Source of the DNA: Micromonosporaceae bacterium
GTDB lineage: Bacteria > Actinomycetota > Actinomycetes > Mycobacteriales > Micromonosporaceae
Length of the DNA stretch: 5,274 nt
Assembly: GCA_019689695.1 (NCBI GenBank)
Contig: JADGHA010000314.1
Location: forward strand, 1 to 5,274
Reading direction: 5' to 3'
In this document: in pieces, positions 1 through 5,265 of the stretch
Numbering within the stretch: position 1 is the stretch's first letter
How the letters are laid out: every line of letters starts with the position of its first letter
The notes under the pieces: generated by a model
The model's input: the letters and a program-made list of their open reading frames with translations, nothing else
Told to the model about the DNA's origin: nothing
The model's database searches: none
Position numbers and translations under genes: made by a program

Positions 1-41
1 GTCCCGGGCCGATGGGGGTCGGCCAGGGACGCGGGTGGGGT

Positions 42-87
42 CTTCTTCGGGTGCGAAGCGGGTGGGCGCTTCCTTGACGGGAAGAAG
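42..87 (+). promoter_or_regulatory. Leader with four mutually pairing CTTC/GAAG segments
   Basis: Four segments in the leader of the sugar transferase can pair in alternative ways: A (42-49, CTTCTTCG), B (54-60, CGAAGCG), C (67-73, CGCTTCC) and D (80-87, GGAAGAAG). A:B gives a 5-bp stem (45-49 with 54-58). B:C gives a 6-bp stem (55-60 with 67-72). C:D gives a 5-bp stem (69-73 with 80-84). A:D gives a 7-bp stem (42-48 with 81-87) that can enclose B:C. Segment D carries the only purine-rich stretch before the candidate GTG starts. The complementarity is directly visible. That it regulates translation or transcription is inference, and short GC-rich stems arise easily by chance. Confidence 0.25.
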
Positions 88-1586
88 TGGGGGCGACGGT
101 GACGTCGGCGACGCTTACGTCCGCGACGGCGCGTACAGACGAGATGCGCTCATTCATGGGGATCCTGGACCGCGTGCGTGCCAGGCAGCGGGCGTACATG
201 TGGTCGCTGGTGGTCCTGGACAGCGTGGTGGTCACGCTCGCCGTGATGGGCGGCTACCTGGCCCGGTTCCGCGGCGGCTCACCGATGGGCAACGAGATCC
301 CCTACACGGCGGTATGGGTCGGCCTCATTGGGGTGTGGCTGCTGTGCCTTCGGCTGATGCGCTGCTACGACGACCGGGTGCTGGGCTACGGCGCGGACGA
401 GTACCGCCGGGTCGGATCGGCCAGCCTGCGGGTGGCCGGCGGGGTGGCCATCACCGGCTACATAGCCGACGTCGGTGTCGCCCGGGGCTTTCTCGGCATC
501 TCCTTCGTGCTCGGCACGGTGGGCCTGCTGACCGGGCGGTGGGTGGCCCGCAAGTGGCTGCACCGGGCCCGCAGCCGGGGTCAGGGCTGGTCGCACCGGG
601 TGCTGGTGGTCGGCGATCCGGCGCACGTGAACGAGCTGGTGCACCAGCTGCGCCGCGAGCCGTACGCCGGCTACCAGGTGGTCGGCGCGTGCATACCGGA
701 CGCGCTGGTGGCCCCGGCGCCGCAGCGCCTGGGTGACGTGCCGGTGGTCGGGTCGTTCCGCACCATCACCGAGGCGGCCGAGGAGGTGGGCGCGGACACC
801 GTTGCGGTGACCGCCTCCAGCGGCATGACCTCCCCGTGGCTGCGGCGGGTCGGCTGGCTGCTGGAGGGGACCGGGGTGGACCTGGTGGTGGCGCCGGCCC
901 TGACCGACGTGGCCGGACCGCGCATCCACACCCGCCCGGTGGCCGGCCTGCCGCTGATCCACGTGGAGGCGCCGGAGTTCACCGGCGGCCGTAAGTTGGT
1001 CAAGTACACCGTGGACCGCGCGATGGCGGTGGTGGCCACGCTGCTGGCGCTGCCGCTGATGGCGGTCATCGCGCTGGCGATCAAACTGGACAGCCGCGGG
1101 CCGGTGTTCTTCCGGCAGACCCGGGTCGGGCAGGGCGGCCGCGAGTTCGACGTCTACAAGTTCCGGTCGATGGTGGTCGACGCCGACCGGATGCAGGAGC
1201 AGCTCGCCCAACACAACGAGACCGACGGGCTGCTGTTCAAGATGCGCCGCGATCCGCGGGTCACCCGGGTCGGAAGGTTCCTGCGCAAGTGGTCGCTGGA
1301 CGAGCTGCCGCAGCTGTTCAACGTGCTGCTCGGGCACATGAGCCTGGTCGGGCCGCGCCCGCCGCTGCCGGCCGAGGTGGCCCGCTACTCCGGTGACGTG
1401 CGCCGCCGGTTGCTGGTCAAGCCGGGCATGACCGGCCTGTGGCAGGTCAGCGGCCGGTCGGACCTGTCCTGGGAGGACGGCATCCGCCTGGATCTGTACT
1501 ACGTGGAGAACTGGTCGCTCGCCACCGACCTGAGCATCCTGTGGAAGACCACCGGGGCGGTGCTCAAGGGGCGCGGAGCGTACTGA
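87..1586 (+). CDS. Exopolysaccharide polyprenyl glycosylphosphotransferase (bacterial sugar transferase family)
   Basis: Integral membrane enzyme expected to move a sugar-1-phosphate from a nucleotide sugar onto undecaprenyl phosphate, the first step of capsule, exopolysaccharide or glycan assembly. The layout is that of the WbaP/CpsE-like long form. Hydrophobic segments lie near residues 40-60, 72-92, 112-130 and 134-152. A Rossmann-like CoA_binding_3 region follows from about 170 (RVLVVGDPAH) to 290. The catalytic sugar-transferase domain runs from about 304 to the end, with a membrane-embedded helix at 307-333, the GPVFFRQTRVG and KFRSM motifs, the Asp405-Glu406 pair in SLDELPQLFNV (equivalent to the catalytic DE dyad of PglC), GPRPPLP and KPGMTGLWQVSGRS. 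At 499 aa the length is normal and the gene is intact. The start is uncertain: GTG 87 has only a crowded GGGAAG upstream. GTG 99, ATG 144 and ATG 156 are in-frame alternatives and all keep the first membrane helix. Sugar specificity cannot be read from sequence, and no partner glycosyltransferase is in the window. Confidence 0.95.
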   Translation: MGATVTSATLTSATARTDEMRSFMGILDRVRARQRAYMWSLVVLDSVVVTLAVMGGYLARFRGGSPMGNEIPYTAVWVGLIGVWLLCLRLMRCYDDRVLGYGADEYRRVGSASLRVAGGVAITGYIADVGVARGFLGISFVLGTVGLLTGRWVARKWLHRARSRGQGWSHRVLVVGDPAHVNELVHQLRREPYAGYQVVGACIPDALVAPAPQRLGDVPVVGSFRTITEAAEEVGADTVAVTASSGMTSPWLRRVGWLLEGTGVDLVVAPALTDVAGPRIHTRPVAGLPLIHVEAPEFTGGRKLVKYTVDRAMAVVATLLALPLMAVIALAIKLDSRGPVFFRQTRVGQGGREFDVYKFRSMVVDADRMQEQLAQHNETDGLLFKMRRDPRVTRVGRFLRKWSLDELPQLFNVLLGHMSLVGPRPPLPAEVARYSGDVRRRLLVKPGMTGLWQVSGRSDLSWEDGIRLDLYYVENWSLATDLSILWKTTGAVLKGRGAY

Positions 1587-1597
1587 GGGTCACCCCG

Positions 1598-1711
1598 TCA
1601 CCGGCCCCGGCGCCCGAACATGCCGCGGATGGCGGCGAGCAGCAGCAGCACGCCCAGGACCGCGCCGACCACGCGCACCCCCGGGACATCCTGCCAATCG
1701 CGTCCGAGCAT
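1598..1711 (-). CDS. Probable single-pass membrane microprotein, 37 aa
   Basis: A small open frame reads MLGRDWQDVPGVRVVGAVLG and continues with a leucine-rich stretch, then IRGMFGRRGR and a TGA stop. Residues 12-30 form one strongly hydrophobic segment, followed by a basic tail (RRGR), so a single-pass protein with the positive end in the cytoplasm is predicted. Third codon positions are almost all G or C (exceptions GGA and two GAT codons), as expected for a real gene in this genome. No Shine-Dalgarno precedes the ATG. An in-frame GTG at 1744 would add 11 residues and lies exactly 7 nt after a TACGAT -10-like element, which suits leaderless expression; however, the codons between 1744 and 1711 have poorer G/C bias. 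It converges on the sugar transferase, with 11 bp between stop codons. I recognise no named family and assign no function. Confidence 0.5.
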   Translation of the reverse strand: MLGRDWQDVPGVRVVGAVLGVLLLLAAIRGMFGRRGR

Positions 1712-1750
1712 GTCGGATGGGGATTTAGCCAGCGCTCGCCACACCGGCCC

Positions 1751-1756
1751 ATCGTA
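1751..1756 (-). promoter_or_regulatory. -10-like element for the microprotein, leaderless geometry
   Basis: Read on the minus strand, TACGAT fits the actinobacterial TANNNT -10 pattern. It is followed by six bases and then GTG at 1744, the spacing typical of leaderless transcripts that start on the first base of the start codon. No convincing -35 is present, which is common for actinobacterial promoters. The call rests on position and pattern only. Confidence 0.35.
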
Positions 1757-1760
1757 GGAT
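1755..1760 (+). promoter_or_regulatory. -10-like element facing the holin-X operon
   Basis: TAGGAT fits TANNNT and overlaps the opposite-strand TACGAT by two bases. A start near 1767 would give a leader of about 80 nt before the ATG at 1848. No clear -35 hexamer is seen 16-18 bp upstream, so this is a weak call. Confidence 0.3.
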
Positions 1761-1783
1761 TAGAAGCGTTCGGGCCCGGGTAC
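1758..1783 (+). promoter_or_regulatory. Possible sigma-B-type stress promoter (GATT-N16-GGGTAC)
   Basis: GATT at 1758-1761, a 16-base spacer and GGGTAC at 1778-1783 match the form described for Streptomyces sigma-B-family promoters (GNNT, 14-16 bases, GGGTAC or GGGTAT). The predicted start, near 1790, lies about 58 nt before the operon ATG. The GGGTAC sits in the palindrome GGGTACCC, but no GNNT lies at the right distance for a minus-strand version. The -35 part is too degenerate to carry much weight, so chance remains possible. Confidence 0.35.
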
Positions 1784-1835
1784 CCACCGCTATCGAGGGG
1801 GATGTCGGCTTTTCCGAGCAGGCGGTGGGCGGACG

Positions 1836-1841
1836 AAGGAG
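1836..1841 (+). promoter_or_regulatory. Ribosome binding site of the holin-X gene
   Basis: AAGGAG lies six bases before the ATG at 1848. It is the clearest Shine-Dalgarno in the window and fixes that start. Confidence 0.8.
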
Positions 1842-1847
1842 TCGGCG

Positions 1848-2282
1848 ATGGCGCATCCGGACGGCGGGGCCCGGCCGCTGGCCGAGCGGTCCACGGCCGA
1901 GCTGGTCCAGCTCGCCACCGAGCAGGTCTCCCGCCTGGTCCGCGAGGAGCTGCAGCTGGCCCGGGTGGAGCTGGCCCAGAAGGGGCGCCGGGTGGGCATC
2001 GGCGCCGGACTCTTCGGCGGCGCCGGAGTGCTGGTGGTCTACGGTTCCGGGGCGCTGGTCGCCGCGGCCGTCCTCGGCCTGGCGCAGGTGCTCGCCGGCT
2101 GGCTGGCCGCGCTGATCGTCGGCGGCGCCCTGGTGCTGGTCGCCGGGCTGCTCGCCCTGGTCGGCCGGGGCCAGGTCAAGCGCGCCGCGCCGCCGGTCCC
2201 GGAGCAGGCCGTCCACAGTGTACGCGCCGACATCGGCGCGGTGGCCGCCGCGGTCCGCGACTCGAGGGAGAAGCGATCATGA
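1848..2282 (+). CDS. Holin-X / phage holin superfamily III (PF07332-type) membrane protein
   Basis: A 144-aa protein of the putative actinobacterial holin-X family. Residues 12-47 form a charged amphipathic helix (STAELVQLATEQVSRLVREE then LQLARVELAQKGRR), the family's signature region. Two membrane segments follow, about 50-77 and 80-106, separated by a short turn. The C-terminal tail (107-144) is soluble with an amphipathic stretch at about 122-136. The start is supported by a good ribosome binding site. It is first in a three-gene operon, and its stop overlaps the next ATG (ATGA at 2279-2282), which suggests translational coupling. The family name comes from phage similarity. In chromosomal contexts like this, with no endolysin or phage gene nearby, lysis is unlikely. 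E. coli YqjE belongs to the same superfamily. The true function is unknown; a membrane-organising or stress role is inference. Confidence 0.9.
   Translation: MAHPDGGARPLAERSTAELVQLATEQVSRLVREELQLARVELAQKGRRVGIGAGLFGGAGVLVVYGSGALVAAAVLGLAQVLAGWLAALIVGGALVLVAGLLALVGRGQVKRAAPPVPEQAVHSVRADIGAVAAAVRDSREKRS
2264..2270 (+). promoter_or_regulatory. Ribosome binding site for the first DUF3618 start
   Basis: GAGGGAG sits inside the end of the holin-X gene, eight bases before ATG 2279, and supports the overlapping start. A second purine-rich site, GGGAGGG at 2298-2304, lies four bases before the in-frame ATG 2309, so two initiation sites are possible. Confidence 0.6.
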
Positions 2283-2581
2283 GCGAGCGGCAGTGGCGGG
2301 AGGGCGCGATGAGCGACGCCATCGCCGGTGACGGTTCCGGCGAGACGGCCCGGCTGCGCGAGCACATCCTGCAGACGCGCGCCGAGCTGGGCGCCACGGT
2401 GGAGGAGCTGGCCGCGCGGGCCGACGTGCGCACCCGGCTGCGCCACAGCGCCGAGGAGGCCAGGACGCGGGTCCGCCAGTCGGCGCAGGAGGCGGTGCGC
2501 AGCCCCGTGCCGTGGATGGTGCTGCTCGCCGCCGCGGCGACCGTGGCGGTGATCGTGGTGGTGCAGCGGAGGCTCCGATGA
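2279..2581 (+). CDS. DUF3618 family protein, tail-anchored
   Basis: A 100-aa protein whose residues 21-75 (from GETARLREHILQTRAELGAT onward) match the DUF3618 pattern: a charged, coiled-coil-like helical region rich in Arg, Glu and Ala, with the conserved-looking TRAELGATVEELAARADVR core. A single membrane segment at 78-95 (PWMVLLAAAATVAVIVVV) and a basic end (QRRLR) follow, so it should be anchored by its C-terminus with the coiled part in the cytoplasm. Start ATG 2279 overlaps the upstream stop. ATG 2309 (residue 11) also has a good ribosome binding site and would lose only residues outside the domain. The stop overlaps the next ATG (2578-2581). The domain has no established function. The architecture resembles E. 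coli YqjD/ElaB, membrane-anchored proteins reported to bind ribosomes in stationary phase; this parallel is inference from shape, not sequence identity. Confidence 0.88.
   Translation: MSERQWREGAMSDAIAGDGSGETARLREHILQTRAELGATVEELAARADVRTRLRHSAEEARTRVRQSAQEAVRSPVPWMVLLAAAATVAVIVVVQRRLR
2568..2572 (+). promoter_or_regulatory. Ribosome binding site of the DUF4235 gene
   Basis: GGAGG lies within the last codons of the DUF3618 gene, five bases before ATG 2578, and supports coupled translation. Confidence 0.7.
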
Positions 2582-2847
2582 GCAGGGGCACCAAGCTCTG
2601 GTACAAGCCGATCGGCCTGGCCCTCGGGGCGCTCGCCGGCGCCGCCGCCGGTCTCGCCTTCCGGCAGGTGTGGCAGCTGGTCGCTGGCGAGCGGGACGCG
2701 CCCGACGCCACCGACGAGGAGCGCGGCTGGGGCGAGGTGCTCGCCGCCGCCGCGCTGCAGGGCGCCATCTTCGCGGTGGTCAAGGCCGCCGTGGACCGTG
2801 GCGGCGCGGCCGGCGTCCGTTGGCTCACCGGCCGCTGGCCCAGCTGA
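2578..2847 (+). CDS. DUF4235 family membrane protein
   Basis: An 89-aa protein matching the DUF4235 pattern: KLWYKPIGLALGALAGAAAG at 6-25 forms a glycine/alanine-rich membrane segment, FRQVWQLVAGERDAPDATDE (28-47) a charged middle, and WGEVLAAAALQGAIFAVVKA (51-70) a second hydrophobic helix, before a short basic end. The WGEVLAAAALQGAIF stretch is typical of the family. GGAGG at 2568-2572, five bases before the ATG, and the ATGA overlap with the DUF3618 stop fix the start. It is the last gene of the operon. The function is unknown. Its repeated occurrence with holin-X and DUF3618 genes in actinobacteria suggests that the three products act together at the membrane. Confidence 0.88.
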   Translation: MSRGTKLWYKPIGLALGALAGAAAGLAFRQVWQLVAGERDAPDATDEERGWGEVLAAAALQGAIFAVVKAAVDRGGAAGVRWLTGRWPS

Positions 2848-2867
2848 GCCACGCATCTTGTGCACCC

Positions 2868-2894
2868 GCCGTACTCTCCGCTTCGCTGTACGGC
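2868..2894 (+). promoter_or_regulatory. Perfect inverted repeat directly before the amine oxidase start
   Basis: GCCGTAC (2868-2874) and GTACGGC (2888-2894) are exact reverse complements separated by 13 bases. Arm centres are 20 bp apart, about two helical turns, and the right arm ends on the base before ATG 2895. A TANNNT match (TACTCT, 2872-2877) overlaps the left arm, and no Shine-Dalgarno is present. It may be a repressor operator, or an RNA hairpin at the start codon if transcripts read through from the upstream operon. There is no T-run, so an intrinsic terminator is less likely. The repeat is seen; its role is inferred. Confidence 0.5.
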
Positions 2895-4823
2895 ATGACA
2901 GTTCTTGACGGGCGCCCGCCCACCGCCGTGGCGCACCCGCTGCAGCGCCTCTCCGCTGACGAGATCGACGCCGCCCGCGAGCTGCTCGCGCGCACCGGCC
3001 TGGTCACCGGTACGACCCGGTTCGCACTGCTCGCGCTGGCCGAGCCGGACAAGGCCCAGGTGCTCGCCCACCGCGACGGTGACCCGGTGGACCGCCGGGT
3101 GCGGGCGGTGCTGCTGGACGTGGCCACCGGCCGGTCGCGGGTCGTCGTGGCCTCGCTGACCCGGGACACTGTGGACACGGTCACCGACATCGACCCGGCG
3201 GTGGACGGCCAGCCGCCGATCATGCTGGAGGAGTACGCCGCGGCCGACGAGATCGTCAAGGCGGATCCCGGCTGGGTCGCGGCGATGGCCCGCCGCGGCA
3301 TCACCGACCTGGACCTGGTCCGCCCGTGCCCGCTCTCCGCCGGGCACTTCGACCTGCCCGGCGAGGCCGGTAGGCGCCTGCTGCGGGTGCTGTCGTTCGT
3401 CCAGCACCGCGCGGCGGACCACTGCTGGGCGCACCCGGTCGACGGGCTGGTGGCCTATGTGGACCTCACCGAGCGGCGCGTGGTGGAGCTGGTCGACCAC
3501 GAGCTGCTGCCGGTGCCCGAGGAGGAGGGCAACTTCGACGATCCGGCGTACACCGGGCCGCCGCGCACCACGCTGAAGCCGGTCGAGATCACCCAGCCGG
3601 ACGGCCCGAGCTTCACTGTGGATGGTGACGCGGTGCGCTGGGAGGGGTGGAGCTTCCGGGTGGGGTTCGACCCGCGCGAGGGCCTGGTGCTGTACCTGCT
3701 GTCGTACGCCGGCCGCCCGGTGATCTACCGCGCGTCGATCGCCGAGATGGTGGTGCCGTACGCGGACCCGAGCCCGGTCCGGTTCTGGCAGAACTACTTC
3801 GACGCGGGGGAGTACCTGCTGGGCCACCAGGCGAACTCGCTCGAGCTGGGCTGCGACTGCCTCGGCGAGATCTACTACTTCGACGCCGTGCTCGCCGACG
3901 GGCTCGGCCACCCGCACCGCATTCCCAACGCGATCTGCATGCACGAGGAGGACTTCGGTGTGCTCTGGAAGCACACCGACCTGTTCACCGGGTCGCGCGA
4001 GACGCGCCGCCAGCGCCGGCTGGTCGTCTCCTTCTTCGTCACCGTCGGCAACTACGACTACGGCTTCTACTGGTACCTCTACCTGGACGGCACGATCGCC
4101 TTCGAGGCCAAGGCGACCGGGGTGCTGTTCACCTCGGCGTACCGGCGAGGCAGCCGATGGGCCAGCGAGGTGGCGCCCGGCCTCGGCGCGCCGTACCACC
4201 AGCACATCTTCAACGCGCGGCTGGACATGATGGTGGACGGGCTGACCAACGCGGTGGACGAGGTGGAGGTGCGGCCGGTGCCGATCGGTCCGGACAATCC
4301 GTACGGCAACGCGTTCACCCGGCACGCCACCCGGATCGCCCGGGAGTCCATGGGCGCGCGGATGGCCGACAACTCGGTCGGGCGGTTCTGGCAGGTGGTC
4401 AACCCGACGCGGGTGAACCGCCTGGGCCAGCCGGTCGGCTATGCGCTCTACCCGCAGGGCACGCCGGTGCTGCTCGCCGACGAGACCGCATCGGTGGCGC
4501 GGCGTGCCGCGTTCGCCACCCGGCACCTGTGGGTGACCCGCTACCACCCGGACGAGCGGTACCCGGCGGGTGAGCTGGTCAACCAGCACCCCGGCGGCGC
4601 CGGGCTGCCCGCGTACCAGGCGGCGGACCGGGACCTCGACGGCGCGGACGTGGTGCTGTGGCACACGTTCGGGATGACGCACCTGCCGCGGCCGGAGGAC
4701 TGGCCGGTGATGCCGGTGGACACGTGCGGCTTCGTGCTGCGCCCGGTGGGATTCTTCGACCGCAACCCCACATTGGACGTTCCGCCGACGCATGCCCGAT
4801 CCGGGCATCACGGCTGCGCGTGA
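2895..4823 (+). CDS. Copper-containing primary amine oxidase (topaquinone enzyme)
   Basis: Oxidises primary amines to aldehydes, releasing ammonia and hydrogen peroxide. The 642-aa length and sequence match the bacterial phenylethylamine/tyramine/histamine oxidase group such as Arthrobacter globiformis AGAO. Small N2/N3-type domains occupy about 15-210 and the catalytic beta-sandwich about 230-630. Tyr387 in TVGNYDYG is the precursor of topaquinone. Asp303 in NYFDAGEY is the catalytic base, Tyr301 the gate and Tyr289 (VVPYADPSP) the topaquinone partner. Copper ligands are His435 and His437 (HQHIF) and His596 (MTHLPRPEDWPVMP). Cys322 and Cys348 match the conserved disulphide pair. There is no signal peptide, so it is probably cytoplasmic. 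ATG 2895 matches the expected length, but no ribosome binding site is present; an inverted repeat abuts it instead. It is separated from the DUF4235 gene by 47 bp. No amine transporter or aldehyde dehydrogenase is in the window, so the physiological substrate is open. Confidence 0.96.
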   Translation: MTVLDGRPPTAVAHPLQRLSADEIDAARELLARTGLVTGTTRFALLALAEPDKAQVLAHRDGDPVDRRVRAVLLDVATGRSRVVVASLTRDTVDTVTDIDPAVDGQPPIMLEEYAAADEIVKADPGWVAAMARRGITDLDLVRPCPLSAGHFDLPGEAGRRLLRVLSFVQHRAADHCWAHPVDGLVAYVDLTERRVVELVDHELLPVPEEEGNFDDPAYTGPPRTTLKPVEITQPDGPSFTVDGDAVRWEGWSFRVGFDPREGLVLYLLSYAGRPVIYRASIAEMVVPYADPSPVRFWQNYFDAGEYLLGHQANSLELGCDCLGEIYYFDAVLADGLGHPHRIPNAICMHEEDFGVLWKHTDLFTGSRETRRQRRLVVSFFVTVGNYDYGFYWYLYLDGTIAFEAKATGVLFTSAYRRGSRWASEVAPGLGAPYHQHIFNARLDMMVDGLTNAVDEVEVRPVPIGPDNPYGNAFTRHATRIARESMGARMADNSVGRFWQVVNPTRVNRLGQPVGYALYPQGTPVLLADETASVARRAAFATRHLWVTRYHPDERYPAGELVNQHPGGAGLPAYQAADRDLDGADVVLWHTFGMTHLPRPEDWPVMPVDTCGFVLRPVGFFDRNPTLDVPPTHARSGHHGCA

Positions 4824-4827
4824 CGGG

Positions 4828-5253
4828 TCAGTCCGTTATGGAGCGGCGGCGGCGCTTGACCTCGCTGCGCCGCCGCTTCGCGTCCAACCGCGCCTGCACC
4901 GCGCTGCGCGACGGCCGGGTCGGCTTGCGGCGGGGCGGGGGAGGTGCGACCGCACGCTCGATGAGGGCGGCCAGCTTGGCCTCGGCCGACCGGCGGTTCT
5001 GCAGCTGCGAGCGGTGCTCGGAGGCGGTCACCGTGAGCACCCCGTCGACGAGCCGGTCGGCCAGCCGATGCAGGACTCGGTCCTTGAGCGGGGGAGGCAG
5101 CGCTCGGCTGTTCGCGGCGTCCCAGCTGAGCTCGACCCGGGAGTCTGCGGTGTTGACGGACTGTCCGCCCGGCCCGCTGGAGCGGGAGAAGCGCCAGGAC
5201 AGCTCGCGCCGCGGGATCTCGACCGAGCGCTTCACCACCAGGTAGTCCCCCAC
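4828..5253 (-). CDS. arfB: ArfB / YaeJ peptidyl-tRNA hydrolase (ribosome rescue, GGQ domain)
   Basis: A 141-aa release-factor-like protein that hydrolyses peptidyl-tRNA on ribosomes stalled at the end of broken mRNAs without needing a stop codon. The catalytic GGQ is at residues 29-31 within FSRSSGPGGQSVNTADSRVE, the class I release-factor domain signature. There is no codon-recognition domain, so it is not RF1 or RF2. A proline-rich link at about 103-112 leads to a strongly basic tail (110-138, many Arg/Lys), which in ArfB and human ICT1 enters the empty mRNA channel. The length matches E. coli ArfB (140 aa). The start is GTG 5253 with no Shine-Dalgarno, but a -10-like element lies exactly six bases upstream, suggesting leaderless expression. 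It converges on the amine oxidase with 4 bp between stop codons. Confidence 0.93.
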   Translation of the reverse strand: MGDYLVVKRSVEIPRRELSWRFSRSSGPGGQSVNTADSRVELSWDAANSRALPPPLKDRVLHRLADRLVDGVLTVTASEHRSQLQNRRSAEAKLAALIERAVAPPPPRRKPTRPSRSAVQARLDAKRRRSEVKRRRRSITD

Positions 5254-5259
5254 GACCCC

Positions 5260-5265
5260 AACCTA
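5260..5265 (-). promoter_or_regulatory. -10-like element for leaderless arfB
   Basis: Read on the minus strand, TAGGTT fits TANNNT. Six bases separate it from GTG 5253, so transcription would begin at the first base of the start codon. Only nine bases remain upstream in the window, so any -35 cannot be assessed. Confidence 0.5.

Noticed and set aside
279..1337. Long minus-strand open frame opposite the sugar transferase
   Set aside because: A GC-rich antisense shadow: the product is His/Arg/Gln-rich with no recognisable domain, while the plus strand encodes a complete family-matching enzyme.
1771..1785. Adjacent palindromes CGGGCCCG and GGGTACCC as a repressor operator
   Set aside because: Short self-complementary GC-rich words are frequent by chance here; the GGGTAC is more economically read as part of a possible -10 element.
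1439..2278. Upstream part of the open frame that ends with DUF3618
   Set aside because: It runs through the sugar transferase end, the intergenic promoters and the holin-X gene in the wrong frame; only 2279-2581 has domain support and ribosome binding sites.
1848..2282. Prophage remnant suggested by the holin name
   Set aside because: No endolysin, integrase, structural gene or attachment repeat is nearby; the family is common on actinobacterial chromosomes beside DUF3618 and DUF4235 genes.
2670..2894. N-terminal extension of the amine oxidase frame
   Set aside because: It overlaps the DUF4235 gene, gives Arg/Gly-rich sequence, and the family length fits a start at 2895.
2868..2894. Intrinsic terminator for the membrane operon
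   Set aside because: The dyad has a 13-base loop, only 7 bp of stem and no downstream T-run; an operator or start-site hairpin fits better.
2277..4811. 844-codon minus-strand frame opposite the amine oxidase
   Set aside because: Low-complexity His/Arg/Pro/Val composition typical of the complement of a high-GC gene; it spans two unrelated plus-strand genes and has no domain or ribosome binding site.
4845..4885. GCGGCGG/GCCGCC-type repetitive segment
   Set aside because: It is explained by consecutive Arg/Lys codons in the basic tail of ArfB.
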